NCBI GenBank assembly: GCA_934454435.1
Contig: CAKSGA010000021.1
Span: 1-25,092, forward strand
Length of the DNA: 25,092 nucleotides
Reading direction: 5' to 3'
From: an uncultured Oscillospiraceae bacterium
GTDB lineage: Bacteria > Bacillota > Clostridia > Oscillospirales > Ruminococcaceae
Part shown: positions 5,173-13,193 of the stretch, one piece after another
How the letters are laid out: every line of letters begins with the position of its first letter
How positions within the stretch are numbered: position 1 is the first letter of the stretch
Made by a program: the position numbers and the translations under genes
The notes under the pieces: generated by a model
Seen by the model: only the letters and a program-made list of their open reading frames with translations
The model's database searches: none
What the model was told of the DNA's origin: nothing

Positions 5173-6624
5173 ATGATGGCAGAAACCGGATACGGCTGCG
5201 TGACTGCGCTTTACGACTGCCGCAGCAAACAGGAATACATCTACCGCACCAACAGGATACGCGAGATCTCCGGCGGTTCGGAGCTTCTTGCAAACGTCTA
5301 CGGAATGTTCTTCAGAGCCGCAGAAAAGAAGGGGCTCCGCATAAATTCGGACTGGCGCAGCGGCGCGGAATTTTCCGTGAAAGCATTTGCGGAAAGCGGC
5401 TTCGACGGCGAAGTGATATACGAGGGCGGAGGAAATCTCTGCATTATCTACAAAAACAGAGAGACCTATCTCCGCGCAAACCGCATTTTCTCCCGCATGC
5501 TGCTGGAAAAGACCTACACAATATCCGTGATAGCTGCCTGCGTTGAAACCACCGATAATTTCAAGGCAGACCGCACGCTCCTTTATAAAGAAAACAGCCG
5601 GATTAAGTCCACCGACTGGATATCTGTTCCCTGCAATACCCTGCCGATAACGCAGGTAGACAGGGATACTTTTATGCCCATCGTAAAGAAAGAGGACAAC
5701 TGCTCCCTTTCGCGGGAAAGCGTACTGAAACGCAAGGCGTTTGAGAAGTCAGCAGAGGTCGGCGAGATGTTCCTTGACGATATCTCCGGCGAGGAAAACA
5801 AGGGCACCGAAAGCCTGCTTGCCGTTATTTACGTTGACGGCAACGCAATGGGCAAAAAGGTTAAGGCGTGCACCGAAAATATCAGCGGCTACACCGAATG
5901 CACTTCAGCGCTCCGTAAGTTCTCGTTAAGCACGGACAAGTCGTTCGTGGAACGTCCGATAAAAGCCATAAGGGAAAGGCTCGCCGAACGAACCGATGGC
6001 AGGCACAAGTTCCGCAGAGTTATCGCCGGCGGCGACGAGATAACCCTGATATGCAACGCAAGAGCGGCGCTCGATGTCGTAACTGCATATTTCAGCGCGC
6101 TCGACGAGGAAAACCGCTCCCTGCCTGACGAACAGAAGAATTACGCCTGCGCGGGCATAGCGATAGCGCACAGCCATGCGCCGTTCTCCGATGTTTATGA
6201 GATCGCAGAACAGTGCTGTGAATCTGGAAAGAAGAAATCCAGAGCGCTGGACAGCCGTGTGAATTACGTGGATTTCCACTTCTGTCGTTCTGGTATCACC
6301 AACGATATGGAAACTATCCGGAAAACACAGGAAAAGGGACTGACCGCACGCCCGTATGAGGTTTCGGCTGAACTGAGTGAGTTTATCAGCTCCGGACAGC
6401 GCCTGAGTGAAATAGGCAGAGCAAATATAAAGGATCTGGCGGCGGCAATGATAAAGGGCGATTCCTACTACCGCTTCGAGGTCGAGAGGATAAAGTCCAG
6501 ATACCCCGACGCCGGGCTTGACAGCAGCGATGAAAAGCTTCGCAGGCTGATTTTTGATATCGCGCAGGTGTATGATATCTGGTTTGCAAAGCCGGAGTCC
6601 GATGAACAGGAGGCGTCCGAATGA
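5173..6624 (+). CDS. cas10: Cas10, type III signature subunit without HD domain
   Basis: The 483-residue protein carries the two-palm layout of Cas10/Cmr2: EISGGSELL near residue 31, YEGGGNL at about 83-89, IYVDGNAMGKKV (Asp222) and VIAGGDEITL with GGDE at 286-289. No HD phosphohydrolase domain precedes the palms and the length is well under that of HD-bearing Cas10. It should therefore lack target-activated DNase activity but may make cyclic oligoadenylate, the second messenger read by the CARF proteins encoded at 16.5-18.6 kb. The active-site motif is GGDE rather than the usual GGDD. A GGAG site precedes tandem ATGs at 5173 and 5176; either may be used. It leads the six-gene operon and overlaps the next gene by 4 nt (ATGA). 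Confidence 0.93.
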   Translation: MMAETGYGCVTALYDCRSKQEYIYRTNRIREISGGSELLANVYGMFFRAAEKKGLRINSDWRSGAEFSVKAFAESGFDGEVIYEGGGNLCIIYKNRETYLRANRIFSRMLLEKTYTISVIAACVETTDNFKADRTLLYKENSRIKSTDWISVPCNTLPITQVDRDTFMPIVKKEDNCSLSRESVLKRKAFEKSAEVGEMFLDDISGEENKGTESLLAVIYVDGNAMGKKVKACTENISGYTECTSALRKFSLSTDKSFVERPIKAIRERLAERTDGRHKFRRVIAGGDEITLICNARAALDVVTAYFSALDEENRSLPDEQKNYACAGIAIAHSHAPFSDVYEIAEQCCESGKKKSRALDSRVNYVDFHFCRSGITNDMETIRKTQEKGLTARPYEVSAELSEFISSGQRLSEIGRANIKDLAAAMIKGDSYYRFEVERIKSRYPDAGLDSSDEKLRRLIFDIAQVYDIWFAKPESDEQEASE

Positions 6625-8564
6625 AATGTGAATTAAGAATAACGCTGAAGTCGGATATGTGCTCCGCAAGCGGAGACGGTTTCTCGCTGTCGATAGATAC
6701 CGATGTCAGCTATGACAGCCACGGCTTTCCGGTGATACCTTCGAGGCGCATAAAGGGCTGTATGCTGGAGTCCGCAAAGTACATAGGCGCACAGAATATC
6801 GGTGAGATATTCGGCGTTTCCGGTACCAGCCGCGGTTCGCTGAGAATAGGGAACGCAGTCCCGGAGGGCTACGCTTCCCTCTGTGCGGAGGCTGAAAATT
6901 CCGGGAAGAACGCGCAGCAGATACTTGCGCTGTTCACTTCCGTGAAAGCCTCGACCGCCATCGAGGACGACACGGCGAAGAATGAGAGTCTGCGCTTTAT
7001 GCGCGCGGTGAACCACTACTCTCCGTTTGACGGGTCGGAAATGGTTTTCACCGCGCCGGTCGAAATAGAAGAGCAGTATTTTGACGAGCTTTCGAGAATA
7101 TGCAGAGCTGTCCGGAATATCGGCTACAAGCGCACCCGCGGATTCGGCGCGGTCAGGTGCGAGCTTTTAAGGTCAGAGCAGTCCTGTGTAAGTACCATTT
7201 CCGGAAAGATAACCGATGATGAAGCGGTTTACGAGCTTCGGTATTCCATACGCAACGAATCTGCACTTATGCTGCCGGGAAGCAGTTCTTCTGAAACCGC
7301 CGACTATATCAGCGGAACTTCCATTATGGGCTTCTTTGCAAATCAGTATCTGAAAAATCACTCTGACGACAGCGATTTTGAGGAAATGTTCCTCCGGCAT
7401 GGTGTGATTTTCTCGAATCTGTATATCACCTCGCCAGAGGGAACAGCCGCGCTCCCCGCGCCTGCCGCTATTGCTAAGGATAAAACTCAGTCGGCTGAAC
7501 ATGGGACTGTTTATGAGAATCTTCTTACGGTCGGCGAAAATCACGGAAGGATACTGAAACCGTTGAAAAGCGGATATTTCGCCGCCGGGTCGGAAATCAA
7601 AGTTCAGACAGAGACCGTATATCATCACAGTACGGGTAATGACAGCACTCTCTATACGCAGACCTGTATCTGTCCCGGTCAGGTGTTCAGCGGAACTGTT
7701 ACCGGAAAGGGAAAATACCTGCGGAATATCGCAGAAGCTCTCTCCGGCGGCGTTGTGACCGTCGGCAGGAGCAAGACTGCGCAGTACGCGGAATGCAGCG
7801 TTCTGTACGCTGAGCTTAAACCGCAGGAGCAGAAACAGCTTTCTGTCTCCGGAGGAGAAAAGATAGCGGCGGTGTTCTGTTCTGACGCTTTTTTCACCGA
7901 AGACTGCGGAGTATATACGACTGACTTCAGCGAGGTTTGCGGTCAGCTCGGAATAAAGAACGCCGATACCGCTAAGTCGTTCATGAAATATAAGACGATC
8001 ATGGGTTATATGTCCGCAGGTAACTACAAGAAACCCCATATCCGTGCGGTCGCCGCAGGAAGCACGATATGCTTCACGGCTGAGAGCGCCTGCACACTGC
8101 CGGAGTATGCGTATTTCGGCGCAAAGACTGGCGAGGGCTTCGGAATGGTTCGCTTTGTAAAGGCGGACGAGCTTATGAAACTCGGGGAATGTGGATTTGC
8201 TTCCGGAAAGGTAAATGCGGCAACGGACGGCAGGCTCACTGAACTCCTCAAAAAGAACAATACGACCGAAGAAATGCGCAGTTCCGCCATCGACTATGCG
8301 CTCAGCAACAGAAGCGCGCTTGTCGGGCTGAGTTCATCGTTTGTCGGCAGAGTGCTGCTGATGATACGTCAGGCGAGCGATTTTAGCGATCTTATAAAGC
8401 GGATAGACTCCGTCAAGACAGAGGAAAAAAAGAAAAAGGCGCACGATATTGCTATGACCGCCGAAAAATACAAATACGGCAGGGACTGGCGCGAGTATCT
8501 TGAAACCGTATTCCTGCTGGGTAAATACTTCCTCAGAACAGCTGACAGGAAGGAGGAAGAATAA
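6621..8564 (+). CDS. csx10: Csx10-like RAMP protein with long C-terminal helical tail
   Basis: The N-terminus LRITLKSDMCSASGDGFSL, IDTDVSYD, GFPVIPSRRIKGCMLE is the Csx10 (Cas5-like, type III-D) signature. A second RAMP-like half follows (about 200-520), with DYISGTSIMGFFANQYL, MFLRHGVIFSNLYI and PAPAAIAKDK. At 647 residues it is longer than usual Csx10 (about 400-500, from memory). The tail from about 530 is helix-rich and Lys-rich (SFVGRVLLMIRQASDF, AEKYKYGRDWREYLETVFLL) and looks like a Cas11-type small-subunit helical bundle. No separate cas11 (csm2/cmr5) gene is present in the operon, so a fused small subunit is plausible; that is inference. As a Cas5-like subunit it should cap the crRNA 5' handle. 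Confidence 0.85.
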   Translation: MKCELRITLKSDMCSASGDGFSLSIDTDVSYDSHGFPVIPSRRIKGCMLESAKYIGAQNIGEIFGVSGTSRGSLRIGNAVPEGYASLCAEAENSGKNAQQILALFTSVKASTAIEDDTAKNESLRFMRAVNHYSPFDGSEMVFTAPVEIEEQYFDELSRICRAVRNIGYKRTRGFGAVRCELLRSEQSCVSTISGKITDDEAVYELRYSIRNESALMLPGSSSSETADYISGTSIMGFFANQYLKNHSDDSDFEEMFLRHGVIFSNLYITSPEGTAALPAPAAIAKDKTQSAEHGTVYENLLTVGENHGRILKPLKSGYFAAGSEIKVQTETVYHHSTGNDSTLYTQTCICPGQVFSGTVTGKGKYLRNIAEALSGGVVTVGRSKTAQYAECSVLYAELKPQEQKQLSVSGGEKIAAVFCSDAFFTEDCGVYTTDFSEVCGQLGIKNADTAKSFMKYKTIMGYMSAGNYKKPHIRAVAAGSTICFTAESACTLPEYAYFGAKTGEGFGMVRFVKADELMKLGECGFASGKVNAATDGRLTELLKKNNTTEEMRSSAIDYALSNRSALVGLSSSFVGRVLLMIRQASDFSDLIKRIDSVKTEEKKKKAHDIAMTAEKYKYGRDWREYLETVFLLGKYFLRTADRKEEE

Positions 8565-8566
8565 CA

Positions 8567-9775
8567 ATGGAGCGTGTATATTATAGGTACATTTTCAGAC
8601 TGAAAAGCCCTCTGGCGCTCGGTTCCGGGATAAGCGACAATACCGATTCTGACGTTCTCCTGGACAGCCGCGGGGTGCCGTATATCCCGGCTACCTCTAT
8701 TGCCGGAGTTATCCGTCACAGCGTTGACACTGATACTGCCGAAAAGTTTTTCGGAACTATCCAGAACGGCAGCGGCGAGATGAGCAAAGTGCTGACATAC
8801 GACGCAGTCTGCACCGGAGAAAATACCATATCTGTCCGCGACAGCGTAAGGCTGAAAGACAAGGTGGCAGAGGATACAGGAAAGTTCGATTTTGAGGCAG
8901 TCGAGACCGGAGCAGAGTTCAAAGGCTGCATTGAGCTTGCGGACTGCGGAGCTGACGGCGACAGCGTAATGACCGAAGCGTTCCAGAAGATAAATGCAGG
9001 ATTGCTGAGATTCGGACATAAAACGACAAGAGGGTACGGAACGGTCGCTGTTGAAGGACTCCAGCGCATAGAATTCAGCAATGTTGACGACTGGCTGGAT
9101 TTCGATATGTTCGACGATGAGTGCTGGAAAAACGCTCAGGCTGTGGAACTGACGAAGCCCTCCGACCTCACAAGAATAACGCTTTCGCTGAAACAGCAGG
9201 GCGGAATTTCAATACGCAGGTATTCGACCTCTGTTTCTGACGGAGAGAATGCAGCGCCGGATTATGAACAGCTTTCCCTGCGCAGCGGAGTTCCGGTGAT
9301 ACCCGGTACAAGCTGGGCGGGCGCATTCCGGGCAAGATTCTGCGAGTTTGCAGGAGAAGAAAAAGCTGACGGGCTTTTCGGTCATATCGAGAAAAATATC
9401 AAGCAGGCAAAGAATAAGAAGTCTGTGGTATATTTCAGCGAAAGTATGCTTAACGGCGGTTACTACAAGACCGTTACGAGAAATTCCATCGACAGATTCA
9501 CTAGCGGCACGAACGACGGCGCACTGTATACAGAGAAAACCTATTACGGCGGAGGCACCGAGCTTGAGCTGCTGTTCACGGAAAAGCAGCACACTGACGT
9601 ACAGCGTGCTGTCCTCGCAGTAATAGCCGACCTTGACAACGGCTTCCTGTCCGTTGGCGGACTGACTTCGGTAGGGCGCGGGATATTCTCGGTAGAAAAG
9701 CTCTGCATCAACGGTCAGGACATGACTGAAAGCTTCAGGAATTACGATTTTGACAAGCTGCTGGAGGTGTGGTAA
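8567..9775 (+). CDS. Tandem Cas7 (Csm3-like) fusion, two RAMP domains
   Basis: Residues about 5-190 form one Csm3-like domain (RLKSPLALGSGISDNTDSDV, LLDSRGVPYIPATSIAGVIR, RFGHKTTRGYGTV). Residues about 205-400 form a second (TRITLSLKQQGGISIRRYST, SLRSGVPVIPGTSWAGAFRA, GGTELELLF, VGGLTSVGRGIFSV). Each has the xPxIPgtSxxGxxR element and a Gly-rich terminal loop. In Csm3 an Asp just before this element cleaves target RNA; Asp residues in DNTDSDV and in PDYEQL are the candidates here. Fused Cas7 domains are usual in III-D and III-E effectors. The RBS AGGAGGAAG precedes ATG 8567. Confidence 0.85.
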   Translation: MERVYYRYIFRLKSPLALGSGISDNTDSDVLLDSRGVPYIPATSIAGVIRHSVDTDTAEKFFGTIQNGSGEMSKVLTYDAVCTGENTISVRDSVRLKDKVAEDTGKFDFEAVETGAEFKGCIELADCGADGDSVMTEAFQKINAGLLRFGHKTTRGYGTVAVEGLQRIEFSNVDDWLDFDMFDDECWKNAQAVELTKPSDLTRITLSLKQQGGISIRRYSTSVSDGENAAPDYEQLSLRSGVPVIPGTSWAGAFRARFCEFAGEEKADGLFGHIEKNIKQAKNKKSVVYFSESMLNGGYYKTVTRNSIDRFTSGTNDGALYTEKTYYGGGTELELLFTEKQHTDVQRAVLAVIADLDNGFLSVGGLTSVGRGIFSVEKLCINGQDMTESFRNYDFDKLLEVW

Positions 9776-10278
9776 TGTACGATTTTATCTGTGAAAACGG
9801 CAGGGTAGAGGAATCCGGACTTGAGGCGCTTCTAAACTCAAAGGCACAGTCCGGAATGATATCCTACCGCCAGTATACCACCGGGATATTCTGCGATGAA
9901 TTCAGCGGCAATGTCGGTGACGCGGCGCATCTGCTTGAAATCCGGCTTTTTAATGAGAATGCCGAGATAAGGGCTTTCCGGCCTGAACTGGGAATGCCGT
10001 TCACATGGCGCATTATTGACGACAGCAGATTCCGCGAAGCGCTTTCCGGCGACGAAACATTCGAGGACAGGACATACACTGAACTACAGTATCTTGATAT
10101 CGACTCCACTAAATCGTCCGGCAGGAATTATACTGCGACAGGCGGCGGGCATTACACGCTCCCGGTGGAGAACGCCGAAAAGCTGGAGATACGGAATTAC
10201 TGCATATATGACGATAACGGCATACTGAAAATAGTGGATTTCAGGATAGTACGAATCCTTGCGAAAGGAGAACAGTAA
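9775..10278 (+). CDS. csx19: Csx19 family protein
   Basis: The 167-residue protein, with start ATG 9775 overlapping the previous stop (TAATG) and an upstream GGAGGTG, lies between two Cas7-type genes. The pattern LLEIRLFNENAEIRAFRPEL, then FTWRIIDDSRF, YTELQYLDID, a Gly-rich HYTLPV segment and a C-terminal IRNYCIYDDNGILKIVDFRI fits the Csx19 (TIGR03984) family, a type III-D marker found as a subunit of the III-D effector complex. No catalytic motif is evident. A GTG at 9769 is in frame but overlaps the RBS, so ATG 9775 is preferred. Confidence 0.75.
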   Translation: MYDFICENGRVEESGLEALLNSKAQSGMISYRQYTTGIFCDEFSGNVGDAAHLLEIRLFNENAEIRAFRPELGMPFTWRIIDDSRFREALSGDETFEDRTYTELQYLDIDSTKSSGRNYTATGGGHYTLPVENAEKLEIRNYCIYDDNGILKIVDFRIVRILAKGEQ

Positions 10279-12047
10279 TGGACGACAGATTTGTTAATCC
10301 TTACACCTTCGTCCCGCTTCCAAGAGGCGGCGCCAAACGCAGCGACTGCACCGCAGTGAGAGAGCCGGTTTTCAGCGGGGAGATAAAGTGCAGGCTTACC
10401 ACCAAAACGCAGATAGCCGTGCCGGATATCCTGAAAAATCCCGTTCCGGACAACGTGGAAAGAACCGAGCCGAAGAAATACGACTTCTTTACGCTTGACG
10501 GAAAAGCGGCTATCCCCGGCAGCGGAATACGCGGAGTTATCCGCAGTGTATACGAGGTGCTGACGGATTCCTGTATGCATCTTAACGACAAGGACGATGA
10601 TTATTTTCATACCCGGCTGAACAAGACGAAGCCCGGCATAATAACATATGACCCTGTCAAAATGGAGTACACGCTCCACAATTCCAAACGCGTCCGCGAC
10701 AAGACCGGAAGCCGGCACAAGACCGGCGACAAGGTAAGATTCGATACAAAATCCGGAAACGGTCAGGCTTCCGAGTTGGTGGACAGCTTCTCCGCCGGAG
10801 GAAGATATCAGGGCGTTTATCTGCGTGTGGATACTTTCGGCACAGGAAATAAGCAGTCGAACCCCAGCGTGTTCAGATATATTGAAACCGGAACGAAGAT
10901 AGACAAGGTATATATCGACCGTCTGAAAGTCAACGTGGAGATGTATCAGGGGCAGTATAAGAATGATTATGAGAGCGCAATAAAGGCGATGGAAACTGCC
11001 GGAGGCTGGCTCCCCGTATGGTACTGGCAGGACATGAGCACCGGACACTACTATCTTGCGCCGTCCCAGTATTCAAGGGCGGTGTTCGTGAAAAAGCCCC
11101 GGAATATCGTGGAGAATGCCGGAATGCAGGCGTGTACCTCCCCGAAATGCTGCTGCGCCGCCTGCGCGATGTTCGGATTCATCGCCGATGGAAAGGGCGA
11201 TTCCCAGAGCCGCGCCAGTCATGTGAGATTCACGGACGCAATATGCGAACAGTCCGACTGCTTTGACGGCTCATATCTGCTGCCGGTGCTTTCCGGCCCT
11301 CGGCTGTCCTCGTTCGAATTCTACCTCAGCGGAAACGAGAGGAACTCCCTCGGTCCGGACAGCAGCAACGTCACCATTGCCGGGAGAAAATTCTACTGGC
11401 ACGCTCCGCAGAATGTCATCACGAAGGACGATGATTTCGCAAAGGAACATCCGAAAATGGCGACCAGAATGCAGCTTGTAAAAAAAGGCGCAGAATTCAC
11501 GTTCAGCGTATTCTACGACAGGATAACGGAAGATCAGCTGAAAAAGCTGGTGTTCGCACTTGATCTCGGCGAGAATTTCGCAGGTTCCGCACGCTGCCAC
11601 AAGCTGGGTCACGGAAAGCCAGTCGGTCTCGGCTCGGTAAAGATAACCGTGGACGGTATAACAAAGCGCAGCTTTGAAAACGGCGCGTATTCCGTGAGCG
11701 ACATCACAGAGGAAACAGTCGGCGCTGCGAACACGGGAATGTTCCAGCCAACGCCGGAGTTCAACGCATTCATAACAAAGGTGGTCAACCTTAACTACGC
11801 TGCGAAGAAGGAAGTGGACTACCCGCGTGAAACCGCCGGCGGCGATATATTCAAGTGGTTCGCGGATAACCGCGGAAGCCTGCGCAGCGAGGGCTACATC
11901 AGGCTGAACAACCACCTTCCCAGGATAACAGACGCAGATCCTTCCCTGCCGAGAATGCCGAAATCAGAGCAGAAAGGCGGCTTCGGCAGTAACCGCAGTT
12001 CCGGATACAGCAAGGGTGGATTCAACAACAGAGGTTTCAGACGATAA
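10278..12047 (+). CDS. TIGR03986-type Cas7/RAMP protein with Gly-Arg tail
   Basis: The 589-residue protein opens FVNPYTFVPLPRGG and continues with GEIKCRLTTKTQI, AAIPGSGIRGVIRSVYEVLT, a Cys cluster CTSPKCCCAACAMFGFIAD (likely zinc site), a SRASHVRFTDA segment and GHGKPVGLGSVKITV. This is the order of the TIGR03986 RAMP family of type III-D loci, a large Cas7-like subunit. Residues 566-589 form a low-complexity tail rich in Gly, Ser, Asn and Arg (GGFGSNR, KGGFNNRGFRR), likely an RNA-binding or disordered extension. It starts within the previous stop (TAATG), consistent with translational coupling. Confidence 0.85.
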   Translation: MDDRFVNPYTFVPLPRGGAKRSDCTAVREPVFSGEIKCRLTTKTQIAVPDILKNPVPDNVERTEPKKYDFFTLDGKAAIPGSGIRGVIRSVYEVLTDSCMHLNDKDDDYFHTRLNKTKPGIITYDPVKMEYTLHNSKRVRDKTGSRHKTGDKVRFDTKSGNGQASELVDSFSAGGRYQGVYLRVDTFGTGNKQSNPSVFRYIETGTKIDKVYIDRLKVNVEMYQGQYKNDYESAIKAMETAGGWLPVWYWQDMSTGHYYLAPSQYSRAVFVKKPRNIVENAGMQACTSPKCCCAACAMFGFIADGKGDSQSRASHVRFTDAICEQSDCFDGSYLLPVLSGPRLSSFEFYLSGNERNSLGPDSSNVTIAGRKFYWHAPQNVITKDDDFAKEHPKMATRMQLVKKGAEFTFSVFYDRITEDQLKKLVFALDLGENFAGSARCHKLGHGKPVGLGSVKITVDGITKRSFENGAYSVSDITEETVGAANTGMFQPTPEFNAFITKVVNLNYAAKKEVDYPRETAGGDIFKWFADNRGSLRSEGYIRLNNHLPRITDADPSLPRMPKSEQKGGFGSNRSSGYSKGGFNNRGFRR

Positions 12048-12065
12048 GCATACGGGGGTGTCCTT

Positions 12066-12779
12066 TTGATATATCAGTCGGATTTCATAACGGGCGATAT
12101 CGACGCGTCGGAACTGTATTCCGGACTTGGGGTGAAGCTCCACGGCGCCGCCATGAAGCTGATAAAAAGCAGCTACGCTGAATTCCTCCATCAGAAGGAA
12201 CACCACCCGTTCTCTATTTACACAGTACCGGACGGAGGCAGTTTTATCATAAGGGTATCTGCGCTGAATGACGAGGCTGCGTGTATTATAGAAGGCTTCC
12301 GGAAAGCGAATCAGCTCAGGATCTACGGCATTGAACAGCCGGTGCGTATCGTAGGGGAGAATCCAGCCCCTGCGATACGCGCCGACAGCGCCGGGGAGCT
12401 TATCCGGGGAAATTCCTGCCGGATGGCGTTCGTCACTCCGGCTATGTTCAAGTCGCAGGGGCGGGTGTGCTGTTTTCCGGAGATAGAGCGGTATTTCTAT
12501 TCCGTGATATGCAAGTTTAGCAAGTTCGAGGGCGTGGAGCTTTCCTATGACGAATTCTGCGGAGCTTTCGCCGCCGGGGAGACCGGGGACTTTCAGCTTT
12601 GCCGGGAGGATTACAACGTCAGCGGGAATATATTCCACGGTATGACCGGGTATGTTGACTACCGCTTCCCGAAAGACCCGGAGCAGTCTCGGCTTCTGAA
12701 AACCGTGTTTGCCTACGCAACCTACTGCGGCGTCGGCGGCAAGACCGGCATGGGTATGGGCGGGTTTGTTCTGGCTTAA
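12066..12779 (+). CDS. cas6: Cas6 crRNA-processing endoribonuclease
   Basis: The 237-residue protein starts at TTG 12066, five nt after GGGGGTG; no ATG or GTG fits better. It begins IYQSDFITGDID and has LGVKLHGAAMKLI (His26, candidate catalytic residue), HPFSIY, SGNIFHGMTGYVDYRF and the Cas6 Gly-rich terminus YCGVGGKTGMGMGGFVLA. Cas6 cuts the precursor at the base of the repeat stem (TCACC / GGTGA here), leaving an ATTGAAAC handle. It closes the effector operon and is followed immediately by the promoter and leader of array 3. Confidence 0.9.
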   Translation: MIYQSDFITGDIDASELYSGLGVKLHGAAMKLIKSSYAEFLHQKEHHPFSIYTVPDGGSFIIRVSALNDEAACIIEGFRKANQLRIYGIEQPVRIVGENPAPAIRADSAGELIRGNSCRMAFVTPAMFKSQGRVCCFPEIERYFYSVICKFSKFEGVELSYDEFCGAFAAGETGDFQLCREDYNVSGNIFHGMTGYVDYRFPKDPEQSRLLKTVFAYATYCGVGGKTGMGMGGFVLA

Positions 12780-12784
12780 AATGC

Positions 12785-12813
12785 TTGACAAACCAAAAAA
12801 ATTGTGCTAAAAT
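12785..12813 (+). promoter_or_regulatory. Promoter of CRISPR array 3
   Basis: TTGACA 12785-12790, 17 nt, TAAAAT 12808-12813 with TGC before the -10. It starts five bases after the cas6 stop codon. Confidence 0.85.
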
Positions 12814-12834
12814 ATAGTCAAAAGGGTGGCTAAA

Positions 12835-12915
12835 ATGAAGCATTATAAATGTTTTTTAAAAATTCAAATCCGAGTTTGCCGCATAACCATGCAGGCTTGT
12901 GGGTTTGCAGTCTGA
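12835..12915 (+). CDS. CRISPR leader ORF 3 (26 codons)
   Basis: The RBS is AAAGGGTGGCTAAA. The peptide begins MKHYKCFLKIQIRVCRITM and ends QACGFAV, with stop TGA inside repeat 1. It has Pro13 to Arg and Arg22 to Cys changes relative to the other copies. Confidence 0.45.
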   Translation: MKHYKCFLKIQIRVCRITMQACGFAV

Positions 12916-13153
12916 ACCACCCCTACACCGCTAGGTGATTGAAACACAGATATTACGGAAGTTTCAGTCGGATCCATTGTCTCGTCTGAACCACCCCTAC
13001 ACCGCTAGGTGATTGAAACTTATAACCAGCCCCGACTACCAGGGATTATTCTCAAGTCTGAACCCCCCCTCACCGCGAGGTGATTGAAACCTCTTTGCTG
13101 TCCAGTTGATGTTAGCTGTCTGAACCACCCCCTCACCGAAAGGTGTTTGACAA
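12910..13153 (+). CRISPR. CRISPR array 3: 4 repeats, 3 spacers, hybrid repeat types
   Basis: Repeats start at 12910, 12984, 13056 and 13118; spacers are 38, 36 and 27 nt, the last being unusually short. Repeats 1-2 are the CTACACC-GCTA-GGTG type of array 4, repeat 3 is the CTCACC-GCGA-GGTG type and one base short (35 nt), and repeat 4 is degenerate (CACCGAAAGGTGTTTGACAA). Unlike the other arrays it has no terminator and leads directly into cas1 about 40 nt on. Confidence 0.95.
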
Positions 13154-13193
13154 TCATACCTTTGACCACATCTGAAATTTGTGAGGTACAGCC

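Noticed and set aside
4964..5176. Plus-strand ORF of 70 codons across the array 2 end and the cas promoter
   Set aside because: It begins in a spacer/repeat and crosses a terminator and promoter, without an RBS.
5926..6669. Minus-strand open frame of 247 codons inside cas10
   Set aside because: It is antisense to the cas10 palm domain, with no RBS and no recognisable family; the plus-strand frame has clear Cas10 motifs.
7173..8039. Minus-strand open frame of 288 codons
   Set aside because: Mirror of the csx10-like gene; composition is that of a shadow frame.
10197..11048. Minus-strand open frame of 283 codons
   Set aside because: Antisense to csx19 and the TIGR03986-type gene, which carry recognisable motifs.
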